A DNA stretch of 7,203 nt from CAZOOR01 sp964581505 (GCA_964581505.1 CAZOOR010000091.1:1-7203); one strand, 5' to 3'. Positions 1-7,139 are shown, numbered from the stretch's first letter. Program-made: numbers and translations. The notes: generated from the letters alone by a model not told the origin.

Positions 1-60
1 CACATTGATTTCTGAATATTCTAAGTGGTTTAATGCGAGATAAAATAAAAGCAGTATAAC

Positions 61-95
61 AAAAAAAGAGGTTGCGACAATTTGCCGCAACCTCT
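61..95 (-). terminator. Rho-independent terminator after the M16 gene pair
   Basis: A perfect inverted repeat (67-76 with 86-95, a 10-bp stem starting with an A-T pair, and a 9-nt loop at 77-85) is followed on the minus strand by a run of U from the A-tract at 61-67. It lies about 20 nt past the TAG stop of the second M16 gene, so it fits as the end of the whole minus-strand cluster. The plus-strand side has no T-run, so it should work in one direction only. Confidence 0.88.
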
Positions 96-115
96 ATTAC
101 ATTCTAAAAAATCAA

Positions 116-2197
116 CTATTTGGAAGGTTGGAACTTGCTGTCGTCCACTTCTTCGTTGAATTTATATTTGTTATCCATAGTCATCGTAAACATAGAGTTT
201 GTTGTAGTGATTTTCGTCGGTACTTTGATATTATTGATTTCCTTATAATCCGAGTAAGACATAGTGATAAACATTTTACCGCGAGGCGTTTTCTCGTGCA
301 TTTCGATTTTTGTCAGCAGATAGCTGTCCTCGTCAAAGTAATATGTTTTAACATTATTCGAGCGTGGATTTTTCACTTTCATAACGATTAGCCCGTTTTG
401 CTTACCGAGAACTTCGCACTTGTAGCCGTTTTCGAGCAATTTGGTATCATTAAAAATCAATGCATCGAATTTTTTATCTTCTAATTTGTCGCCTTCGAGT
501 TTTGTAGTACCTTGATTGCTTTGCGACCAAGCATCTTTGCCATTGCACCATTCTTTCTGTTTAAATACGCTCATATCAAGATTAGACATCATCATGTTTG
601 GTGCTTTGAAAATCTGAGTCATTTTGCCCGGTATTTCCTGTCCTTGTGCTTTCAATAGTACTTTCGCCGTAATAGTCATTGTTTTAATATCGTTAAGTGC
701 ATCTTTGCCACCTATTGCATCGGTATATTCCTCAATTAAATCTTCTGCATCAAGCGAAACGCTTTCCATCTTTGCTTCTTCACCGGATATAGGCTCCATA
801 TCAAGATTATAATCGAATATTGTTCCGAATTGTTCTAATTTTTTTCGGACTTCGGGCGCCCCGACAACAACAATAAATGCTTTTGAGGGGTCCATATATT
901 TCTTAGCAATTTTCAGAACTTCATAGGGAGAAATATTCATATTCCGTGTATGCCAAGATTTTACGCGGTGCATAGGGATTTCGTTGAAATCGGCATTCTG
1001 GATAATTCTTGCAAGGAAGCCGGGATTCTCAAAGGACATTAAATATTGTCCTACCCTGTGTTGCTTCACTCTGCCGATTTCATCTTTCGGTGATGGCTCG
1101 TTCTTTAATTTTTCCAGTAAGTCCCGCATAATAACTATTGAAGAATCCGTTACAGAATTTCTTACATTAGCATAGCAGGCAAATTTATTTGTATATTTAT
1201 TACCCGATAGGCTGGCACGGGGACTGTACGTGTATGAGTATTTTTCCCGTAAAATGCGGAATAAGCGTGAACCAAAGCCGCCGCCCATAATTGCCGATGC
1301 CAATGATTCGATTTCCCAATCGGGGTCTTTGCGTGCAGGTGCTACCGAAGCAATATAAATAGTGGACTGTACCGAACCCGGACGATTGATGAAATATACA
1401 CCCTGCGGCATAGGCTGTGCCGGCGGTATTTGAATAAATGCCGTTTTGCCCGGCTTCCAATCTTTAAATGATTTATTCAATAATTTGAGAATTTCGCGTT
1501 TGGATACATCGCCTACAACAACTATTGATGCATTATTTGGTTTGATTACCGCATTATAATAAGTTTTTAAATTATCAACCGTAATTGCTTTCAGACTTTT
1601 TTCCGTTTCGAACTGCCCGTAGGGGTGAAGCTTACCGTAAACAACCATATTGGATAATTTTGCGGCAAGCGCAGTCGGATTTGATTTTTCGTTCTGCAAT
1701 CCGGCTAACATCTGTGGAACAAGTTTCTCAAATTCATCTTTTGGAAATGTCGGCTTTATAACTACATCTGAAAAAATCTTTAAGATTTGATTGATATGTT
1801 TTTTCAATCCCGAAGCGGAATATGCAATATAATCTTTCGATGTAGAAGCGGAAACATCAGCACCTATGCCGTCAAGTTTATTGGCAATATCCAAAGCAGA
1901 CATATTGCCCGCTCCTTTGGTAACCATACTTGTCATCAAGTCGGCAATACCGGCTTTTTGTCCGTCCAAGACCGAGCCGCCGGGGACTAATAACCTAACC
2001 GAAAAAGTCGGCTGTTCGTGGTCTTCTACAATAAAGACTTTAATACCATTTTGAAGTTTTGCTTCAATATAATCCGGGAATTTGAAAGATTCCGCCGGTA
2101 ATGGGGCGGGTTTCTTTGTAAGGTCAATTTTTTCCTTTGCAAAAGCAAAGCCGACACTTACAAAGAGTAATAACATTAATAATAATTTCTTGTTCAT
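116..2197 (-). CDS. M16 peptidase-like subunit without zinc site, with LolA-like C-terminal domain
   Basis: A 693-residue exported protein, probably the non-zinc partner of the M16 protease encoded just upstream. Residues 1-20 form a signal peptide (KK, a Leu-rich core, then AFA before Lys21). Residues of about 45-230 form the M16 N-terminal domain, but the place of HxxEH reads DLMTS (86-90), so the metal ligands are gone. Residues of about 235-460 form the M16 C-terminal domain, with GGGFGSRLFRILREK (305-319) and the pair R317/Y324, whose 7-residue spacing equals that of the catalytic Arg/Tyr pair of insulin-degrading enzyme. After an acidic linker (about 465-490), residues of about 485-693 form a separate beta-rich domain starting with the AIGGKDAL motif (494-501) and containing NNIKVPTKI (655-663). 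These resemble LolA/LolB-type lipoprotein-binding folds, seen as tails in Bacteroidota proteins. It starts at ATG 2197, 7 nt after an AACAGG motif and 38 nt after its partner's stop. The M16 assignment is firm; the LolA-like call is by resemblance only. Confidence 0.93.
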   Translation of the reverse strand: MNKKLLLMLLLFVSVGFAFAKEKIDLTKKPAPLPAESFKFPDYIEAKLQNGIKVFIVEDHEQPTFSVRLLVPGGSVLDGQKAGIADLMTSMVTKGAGNMSALDIANKLDGIGADVSASTSKDYIAYSASGLKKHINQILKIFSDVVIKPTFPKDEFEKLVPQMLAGLQNEKSNPTALAAKLSNMVVYGKLHPYGQFETEKSLKAITVDNLKTYYNAVIKPNNASIVVVGDVSKREILKLLNKSFKDWKPGKTAFIQIPPAQPMPQGVYFINRPGSVQSTIYIASVAPARKDPDWEIESLASAIMGGGFGSRLFRILREKYSYTYSPRASLSGNKYTNKFACYANVRNSVTDSSIVIMRDLLEKLKNEPSPKDEIGRVKQHRVGQYLMSFENPGFLARIIQNADFNEIPMHRVKSWHTRNMNISPYEVLKIAKKYMDPSKAFIVVVGAPEVRKKLEQFGTIFDYNLDMEPISGEEAKMESVSLDAEDLIEEYTDAIGGKDALNDIKTMTITAKVLLKAQGQEIPGKMTQIFKAPNMMMSNLDMSVFKQKEWCNGKDAWSQSNQGTTKLEGDKLEDKKFDALIFNDTKLLENGYKCEVLGKQNGLIVMKVKNPRSNNVKTYYFDEDSYLLTKIEMHEKTPRGKMFITMSYSDYKEINNIKVPTKITTTNSMFTMTMDNKYKFNEEVDDSKFQPSK

Positions 2198-2204
2198 TTT
2201 ATTT

Positions 2205-2210
2205 CCTGTT
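2205..2210 (-). promoter_or_regulatory. AACAGG putative ribosome-binding motif for the second M16 gene
   Basis: On the minus strand AACAGG lies 7 nt before the ATG at 2197. The AGG part could pair with the 16S 3' end, though the match to a full Shine-Dalgarno is weak. The same hexamer precedes the first M16 gene and the YchF-like gene, which supports a real translation signal. Confidence 0.5.
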
Positions 2211-2235
2211 TAGTTTGTTTCAATTTTATTAAGAA

Positions 2236-3576
2236 TTATTTTTTAGATGATTTAGGCAAATAATAAAGCACCACTCTGTTCTTTGTACCAAGATATTTCT
2301 TTGCAACATTTTGAATATCCTTGCGTGTAACTTGCTGATATTTCTTCAATTCCGTATTAATTAAGGCGGGAGTGCCGAAATATACATAGTATCTTGCCAA
2401 ATTCATTGCTTTCTCCAATACTGTTTTATTGCTCGAAACGAACTCGGCTTCCTTGATATTCTTTGCTTTTTTCAATTCATCTTTTGTTACGCCATTCTCA
2501 ATTATTTTTTCAATTTCCTCATCAATGCCTTCGAGTACTTCTTCGGGTTGGTGCTTAATAGCAGGAACGCCAATCAACATAATAATCCCGGCACGTTGCA
2601 AACTCATCGGTTGAATTGCTGCATAGAGTGCAATCTGTTGCTTGTCCACAAGTTGTTGGTACAATCTGGAACTCTCGCCTGCCGCCAGAATGTCGCCAAG
2701 CAATGATGCGGCATAGTAATCCTTGTTACCGAGTGCCGGTCCGCGATAGCCAACAAATACACCCGGAAGCTGTGCCTTTGCATCATAGACTGTTTTCTCT
2801 GCCGGTTTTGTGAATGCGGGCAATCTGAATTTTGCACGCTTTGGTTCTTTGGCACGGGGGAAGCCTCCAAAATATTGGCGGACATATTTTTTAGCATCTT
2901 TAATATTGAAATCACCAACAATTGTCAGTACCGCATTGTTCGGCTGATAGAAATTATTGTAGAAATTCCTAAACTCCTTTATAGTGGCAGCGTTTATATG
3001 CTTTTCATATCCAATCGGATTCCATTGATAGGAACTACCGTGAAATAATAAGTCCGTCATATTTTCAAACATTGTACCATAAGCAGTGTTATCGTTTCTC
3101 ATCTTTCTTTCTTCTTTGACCACACCACGCTGAGTTTCTACACCGACCTTATCTACAAGCAGTCCTCGCATACGCTGTGATTCAATCCATAGAGCGAGCC
3201 GTATCTCGTTTGCCGGAACGCGAAATTTAAAGACAGTTTCGTCGAATGACGTATGTGCATTCAGCCAGCCACCCGCTTCTTCAACATATTTATCAATAGT
3301 TGCTCGCGGAATATCCTTTGTTCCCTCGAACATCAAATGTTCAAAGAAATGTGCGAAGCCCGTTCTGTTCGGGTTCTCGTCTTTTGAGCCTACTTTGTAA
3401 TGCACAACTGTCGAAACAACAGGCGCACTTCTGTCAATACAATAAATAATTTTCAAACCGTTGGAGAGTGAATCCAATTCATATTTTATCGGTTTAAAAT
3501 CAGTTGCAGCCAGTGCGATTTGTCCTGCAAATATAGCAAGTACAATCGCCATAGCCGTTCTTGTTAATTTGTTCAT
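2236..3576 (-). CDS. M16 zinc metallopeptidase, catalytic subunit
   Basis: A 446-residue protein of the pitrilysin/insulinase family (M16B size), expected to cut peptides or misfolded proteins in the periplasm. Residues 1-23 are a signal peptide (MNKLTR, hydrophobic core, ALA before Ala24), with no lipobox cysteine. The N-terminal domain (about 33-185) carries the inverted zinc motif HFFEH at 76-80, with E79 as general base, and the third ligand Glu at 155 or 156 in VVKEERKM, about 76 residues on, as expected. The C-terminal domain (about 190-370) has the SSRLYQQL segment (302-309), but the usual Arg and Tyr that follow are Val310 and Leu317. The missing pair is present in the next gene, so the two products probably form a heterodimer, as in mitochondrial processing peptidase and known bacterial M16B pairs. 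The ATG at 3576 is supported by the signal peptide that follows it and by AACAGG 9 nt upstream. It is very probably cotranscribed with the next gene (38-nt gap). Confidence 0.95.
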   Translation of the reverse strand: MNKLTRTAMAIVLAIFAGQIALAATDFKPIKYELDSLSNGLKIIYCIDRSAPVVSTVVHYKVGSKDENPNRTGFAHFFEHLMFEGTKDIPRATIDKYVEEAGGWLNAHTSFDETVFKFRVPANEIRLALWIESQRMRGLLVDKVGVETQRGVVKEERKMRNDNTAYGTMFENMTDLLFHGSSYQWNPIGYEKHINAATIKEFRNFYNNFYQPNNAVLTIVGDFNIKDAKKYVRQYFGGFPRAKEPKRAKFRLPAFTKPAEKTVYDAKAQLPGVFVGYRGPALGNKDYYAASLLGDILAAGESSRLYQQLVDKQQIALYAAIQPMSLQRAGIIMLIGVPAIKHQPEEVLEGIDEEIEKIIENGVTKDELKKAKNIKEAEFVSSNKTVLEKAMNLARYYVYFGTPALINTELKKYQQVTRKDIQNVAKKYLGTKNRVVLYYLPKSSKK

Positions 3577-3585
3577 TTTATTAAA

Positions 3586-3591
3586 CCTGTT
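3586..3591 (-). promoter_or_regulatory. AACAGG putative ribosome-binding motif for the first M16 gene
   Basis: On the minus strand AACAGG lies 9 nt before the ATG at 3576, preceded by TT and followed by an A/T-rich spacer. It matches the motif before the second M16 gene and the YchF-like gene. Confidence 0.5.
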
Positions 3592-3617
3592 AATGAAAAA
3601 AAAATCTTTTATTTTTT

Positions 3618-3623
3618 ATTATA
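3618..3623 (-). promoter_or_regulatory. Possible -10-like TATAAT in the lnt to M16 spacer
   Basis: The spacer between lnt and the M16 pair (3645-3577) is almost pure A/T. On the minus strand it contains a TATAAT about 42 nt before the M16 ATG and a run of nine T from 3604 to 3596. No convincing -35 box is seen at a proper distance, and such hexamers occur by chance in A/T-rich DNA. No stable hairpin precedes the T-run, so termination after lnt is not supported either. A separate promoter for the M16 pair is possible but unproven. Confidence 0.2.
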
Positions 3624-3645
3624 GTTTATTATTTACGAAAGAAAC

Positions 3646-5286
3646 TTACTTTTGTTTCACAAATGAGAATACAATTGCAAATAGGGATACAAACAAAGAT
3701 ATGTAAACAATCCAATCGCCATACATTAGATAGAATGATTTTGATTTTAATACGGGAATTGTTACCGCAATCCCACAAGATTGATACTGCGGCGCCCGCA
3801 ACAATTCATAGCCACTTGCTTCGATAAAACCGCTTACACCCGTATTGGCACATCTTGCAACATAACGCCGCGTCTCAATTGCACGCATTCGTGCTATTTG
3901 GAAATGTTGCTCGGGACCAACGGTATAGTCGTACCATGCGTCATTTGTGATTATAGCTATAAAACCGGCGCCCTGCTTAACGAAACGTCTTACAAAATCG
4001 GGATAAATAGATTCAATACATATTACCGGAGCAAAAGGAATACGTTTATTGCCGCTTTCCAATGTAAGCAGATTCTGTTCTTTTCCTTTTGCCCAGCTTG
4101 AAATTCCGACCCCCCATTCCAACCATTTGCTTGCAAACGAAAATAGTTCCAAGTATGGTATTCGCTCGCCAAACGGAGTAAGTCGTATTTTATGATAAAT
4201 CTGAAATTTTGTACTATCCTTTTTGGGATATAACGAAATCATCGAGTTATACGAATCATAAATCATAGTACTATCCCCACGGAAAGGTTTTGCCGCAATC
4301 GAAGGCGTCTCGCCTTTTTTATATAATACCATATCCGCAAAACCGGAAATCAATGAAAAATCATATTGAGACAACCAGTTATTAAGATATGGGAAATTAT
4401 GTCCGAAGTTTACATCATAATTAACAAATAGAATAGCGGTTTCACTCCAAATAATTGCATCAAGTTTGCCAACGGCAGAAGCAAGCGAATCGCTAATTTT
4501 TATATGCTTTTCGATTTGCCCCAAAGCACTTGTTGCCCATTTGTTCCATGGATTAATTGCAGGCTGTACAATTCCGATATTTACGGTTTCATTATTACTC
4601 AATAACTCTTTGTGCTTAAAATCCTGCAACCTGATTATGCCGTAAATATTGAAAAGAATAATAATTAATATAATAGAAATAAAATACTTCAAAAAACCAC
4701 GATGAGTAAACAAATGCTTTGCAGGTTTTTCATTTATATTAAACGATTTTATTTCATAGACTATCTTTATTATCAGCACATTGACTAATACAATAACAAA
4801 ACTGACGCCCGTGCTACCGGCTATATCTGCAAATTGCACCCAATATATATTGCCCAACTGTGTGTAGCTGAGCGCCTGCCAAGGATAAGCCAAATCGCCT
4901 ATGCTATGCAACCACTCGAATGTTGCCCAAAAAAACGGGAAAAACCAAAGCGCAGTTTGCGTGCCAAGCCGTTTCTTAACAAAGAAATATAGGATGAATG
5001 GGAACAAAAAGAAAAGAGGATGTATAAGGGCTGTTGCAATTCCCGATGCTATTAAGTACGGGTCGGTGTCAGCCTGCCAACTGCTTATCCACCAATTTGT
5101 TCCGGCGTGATAAATGAAAAAAGTAATGTAGAGCAATAAATACTGATGCTTCGGTTTCAATTCAAGTGCAAATAGTAATGGCACAAAAGCCGCAAATGCA
5201 AATGCTCCGAAAGGCAATGGCGGAAAAGCCAATGCAAGAAGTATCCCGGAAACTATTCCATATATGTATAATTGCTTTTGATTCAA
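3646..5286 (-). CDS. lnt: Apolipoprotein N-acyltransferase
   Basis: This inner-membrane enzyme transfers an acyl chain from a phospholipid to the N-terminal cysteine of apolipoproteins, the last step of lipoprotein maturation. The 546 residues are slightly longer than the roughly 510 of E. coli Lnt. Several membrane segments lie in residues 8-217 (about 10-41, 48-62, 77-102, 111-128, 150-175, 199-217), starting with the typical LALAFPPLPFG. A nitrilase-type periplasmic domain (about 233-505) and a final membrane helix (about 518-541) follow. The catalytic triad is visible: E282 in WSETAI, K366 in YHKIRLTPFGE and C423 in VICIES, with E374 and E425 also kept. TNDAWYD (447-453) and QHFQIARMRAIETRR (460-474) are family signatures. 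The start is TTG at 5286: a TAA lies directly upstream in frame and the next in-frame Met is residue 319. The TTG overlaps the TGA of the amidotransferase gene (TTGA), so translation is probably coupled. Confidence 0.97.
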   Translation of the reverse strand: MNQKQLYIYGIVSGILLALAFPPLPFGAFAFAAFVPLLFALELKPKHQYLLLYITFFIYHAGTNWWISSWQADTDPYLIASGIATALIHPLFFLFPFILYFFVKKRLGTQTALWFFPFFWATFEWLHSIGDLAYPWQALSYTQLGNIYWVQFADIAGSTGVSFVIVLVNVLIIKIVYEIKSFNINEKPAKHLFTHRGFLKYFISIILIIILFNIYGIIRLQDFKHKELLSNNETVNIGIVQPAINPWNKWATSALGQIEKHIKISDSLASAVGKLDAIIWSETAILFVNYDVNFGHNFPYLNNWLSQYDFSLISGFADMVLYKKGETPSIAAKPFRGDSTMIYDSYNSMISLYPKKDSTKFQIYHKIRLTPFGERIPYLELFSFASKWLEWGVGISSWAKGKEQNLLTLESGNKRIPFAPVICIESIYPDFVRRFVKQGAGFIAIITNDAWYDYTVGPEQHFQIARMRAIETRRYVARCANTGVSGFIEASGYELLRAPQYQSCGIAVTIPVLKSKSFYLMYGDWIVYISLFVSLFAIVFSFVKQK

Positions 5287-5990
5287 TTATTTTCCTTGTT
5301 GAACATAAATGCAAAATAATCCAGCACTCGGAATAAATAGAGATTATTCTCGTGTGTTCGGAATGCAAACGCCTGAATTTCATCCGACTTCTGCACGTAT
5401 TTATCCTCGACGAGTTCTTCTCTGCCGTGCTGAACAAATCCCTCAATTACTTCAGGTGTAACTTCCATGTGATACTGAAATGCAATAACTTTATTACCGT
5501 AAATAAAAGCTTGGTTTTCGCAGGCGGCAGAAGTCATTATTCTTTTTGCGCCTTCGGGCAAATCAAAGGTTTCGCCATGCCAATGGAATGTTGTATAGTG
5601 AAAAGGTAGCAAATCCGCAACGGCGGCGGCGAGCCACATAGATTTCTTAACCGGAAACCAACCTATTTCTTTGTACTTGCAGGCTGTAACCTTTGCACCA
5701 AGAGCCGCCGCAATTAATTGCGCCCCGAGGCATATCCCTACTACATATTTTCCCTGCTCAATTGCTTTTTTGATAAATATTTTTTCCGAGGACAACCATT
5801 GATAACGCTCTTCGTCATTTACGCTCATCGGTCCACCCATTACTATCAGCATATCGAAATCGCTAATAGCCGGTAATTTTTCGTTCAAATATAAATTTGT
5901 GGAACTTGACGTATGCGCGTGATGCTCAATCCAATTGGCAATTGCCGCAATGTCTTCGTGCTTTGCGTGTAGTAGTGTATGTACTCTCAT
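5283..5990 (-). CDS. Stand-alone class I glutamine amidotransferase (GMP synthase-like domain)
   Basis: A cytoplasmic protein of 235 residues with the class I glutamine amidotransferase fold, which releases ammonia from glutamine through a Cys-His-Glu triad. From the ATG, the nucleophile is C87 in GICLGAQLIAAALG and the other two are H174 and E176 in FQYHMEV. MGGPMSV (51-57) gives the oxyanion region, and KEIGW (107-111) and HWHGETFDLP (136-145) are typical of the GMP synthase-like free-standing group. No ATP-pyrophosphatase or other synthase domain is attached, so the amino acceptor is unknown; a simple glutaminase or gamma-glutamyl peptide hydrolase role is also possible. A TTG at 5996 could add two residues, but MRVH at the ATG fits the usual MRIH beginning of this family. 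The gene sits 26 nt after the YchF-like gene and its TGA overlaps the lnt start by 4 nt, indicating one transcript. No AACAGG motif or clear Shine-Dalgarno precedes it. Confidence 0.9.
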   Translation of the reverse strand: MRVHTLLHAKHEDIAAIANWIEHHAHTSSSTNLYLNEKLPAISDFDMLIVMGGPMSVNDEERYQWLSSEKIFIKKAIEQGKYVVGICLGAQLIAAALGAKVTACKYKEIGWFPVKKSMWLAAAVADLLPFHYTTFHWHGETFDLPEGAKRIMTSAACENQAFIYGNKVIAFQYHMEVTPEVIEGFVQHGREELVEDKYVQKSDEIQAFAFRTHENNLYLFRVLDYFAFMFNKENN

Positions 5991-6016
5991 TGTCAAAATA
6001 TTTATTTATTGTGAAA

Positions 6017-7099
6017 CTATCCGTGCCTTACGTGCAGAATATCTCCGTCATTGACAATATATTCCTTGCCTTCGAGCCGGAAAACGCCGTTCTCCTTGCA
6101 AGCGGCAAATGAACCGTATTTCATAAAATCTTCGTAACTGACTACTTCGGCACGTATAAACTTATTATAAAAATCCGTGTGTATCGTGCCGGCGGCTTCC
6201 TGTGCGGTAAAACCTTCCTTGATGGGCCAAGCCCTGCATTCGTCCTCACCGACAGTAAAGAAAGATATAACGCCGAGCAGACGATATGCACTTTTTATCA
6301 AACGCGAAAGTGCGGATTCGTTAAGCCCGTATTCCTCCATAAACATTTGCTTTTCCTCGTCTTCCAGTTCCATCAATTCCATTTCGATTTTCGCAAAGAA
6401 TGGTTCAATCGTAATATTTGTCCCTGAAAACTCATCGGTTAATTTTTTTGTGATTCCCTCTGCTTTATCAATATCGTTTTCGTCCAGATTGAGGGCAATA
6501 AGAAGCGGTTTGGCTGTTAGCAGTTGGTAATTACGAATAAGTTTTTCCTCGTCCTCCGTAAACTCCAAAGCACGCAGAGGTGTCTCGTTCTGCAATTCTT
6601 CGAACCATTTTTCGATAACAACTTTTTCTTTCAATGCTTGGTCTTTGTTCTTATTCTTCTGAATGTCCAGAGCAATTTTTTGCAAGCGCGTCTCGCAGAA
6701 AGCCAAGTCGTTTAGCATAAATTCATCTTCGAGTGTTCGTATGTCTCGAAGCATATCAATATCGCCTTCAATATGCGGTACTGTCTCGTCCCGAAAGCCG
6801 CGAACAACGTGAATTAAAGCGTCATTAGTTCTTACCTTTGTCATAAACGCCGTATCGAAAGCCGAACTGTTTGCATCATTTTTTTGCACGCCGGCAAAGT
6901 CCACAATTTCAATTGTGGCATTCTGCATTTTCTTAGGGTTGAACATAGCGGTCAGCTTATCAAGCCGCTCGTCCGGTACTTTAATAATTGCCTGATTTGC
7001 ATCGCGTTTATGCTGCGATGTGTCAATATTTGTTTCCGTTAATGTCTGAAAAAACGTAGTTTTCCCCGAATAGGGAAAGCCGACTATTCCTATTTGCAT
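6017..7099 (-). CDS. ychF: YchF/OLA1-family P-loop NTPase with TGS domain (divergent)
   Basis: A 360-residue cytoplasmic Obg-like NTPase, close to the usual 363 residues of YchF, a ribosome-associated ATPase. The P-loop is GFPYSGKT (7-14), where typical YchF has GLPNVGKS. The G3 motif is DFAG (67-70). In place of the GTP-specific NKxD stands NLDE (204-207), the NxxE form linked to ATP preference in YchF/OLA1. Residues of about 120-170 form a charged helical, coiled-coil-like insert. The C-terminal part (about 272-358) is a well-conserved TGS domain with FFTVGEDECRAWPI (280-293), AAGTIHTDF (302-310), FIRAEVV (314-320) and an end near DGDILHV (351-357). The N-terminal third is much less canonical than the TGS part: the usual switch-I segment around ANYPF is missing. 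It may therefore be a second YchF-like paralogue rather than the main YchF; the symbol is given at family level. The ATG at 7099 lies 5 nt after AACAGG. It is the first gene of the visible cluster. Confidence 0.9.
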   Translation of the reverse strand: MQIGIVGFPYSGKTTFFQTLTETNIDTSQHKRDANQAIIKVPDERLDKLTAMFNPKKMQNATIEIVDFAGVQKNDANSSAFDTAFMTKVRTNDALIHVVRGFRDETVPHIEGDIDMLRDIRTLEDEFMLNDLAFCETRLQKIALDIQKNKNKDQALKEKVVIEKWFEELQNETPLRALEFTEDEEKLIRNYQLLTAKPLLIALNLDENDIDKAEGITKKLTDEFSGTNITIEPFFAKIEMELMELEDEEKQMFMEEYGLNESALSRLIKSAYRLLGVISFFTVGEDECRAWPIKEGFTAQEAAGTIHTDFYNKFIRAEVVSYEDFMKYGSFAACKENGVFRLEGKEYIVNDGDILHVRHG

Positions 7100-7104
7100 T
7101 TTAA

Positions 7105-7110
7105 CCTGTT
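7105..7110 (-). promoter_or_regulatory. AACAGG putative ribosome-binding motif for the YchF-like gene
   Basis: On the minus strand AACAGG lies 5 nt before the ATG at 7099. It is the third copy of the same hexamer in front of a gene here; spacing to the start varies from 5 to 9 nt. Confidence 0.5.
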
Positions 7111-7131
7111 AGTTTTAATCTAAATAAAAAA

Positions 7132-7139
7132 CAAATTTA
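7132..7139 (-). promoter_or_regulatory. Possible Bacteroidota-type -7 box (TAnnTTTG)
   Basis: On the minus strand TAAATTTG lies 32 nt before the ATG of the YchF-like gene and matches TAnnTTTG, the -7 element known for the main sigma factor of Bacteroidota. No TTTG or TTG at the expected distance of about 19-21 nt upstream is seen, so the -33 element is missing or weak. The rest of the leader up to 7203 is A/T-rich and shows no gene or strong hairpin. Confidence 0.3.

Noticed and set aside
2..43. Plus-strand open frame from the window edge ending in TAA at 41-43 (13 codons, ending in KWFNAR), possibly the tail of a converging gene
   Set aside because: Far too short to tell from chance, and no plus-strand terminator follows it.
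128..391. Plus-strand open frame of 87 codons opposite the end of the second M16 gene
   Set aside because: It lies wholly antisense to the LolA-like domain, has a composition rich in Phe, His and Ile typical of a shadow frame, and shows no recognisable motif. The other plus-strand frames opposite the five genes were rejected for the same reason.
2604..2921. Minus-strand frame of 105 codons inside the first M16 gene, as a sign of frameshift or overlapping gene
   Set aside because: The M16 frame is continuous and conserved throughout this stretch, so the alternative frame is a by-product.
5991..5996. TTG at 5996 as the start of the amidotransferase
   Set aside because: It adds only Met-Thr; the ATG at 5990 gives the MRVH beginning that fits the family, and no ribosome site favours the TTG.
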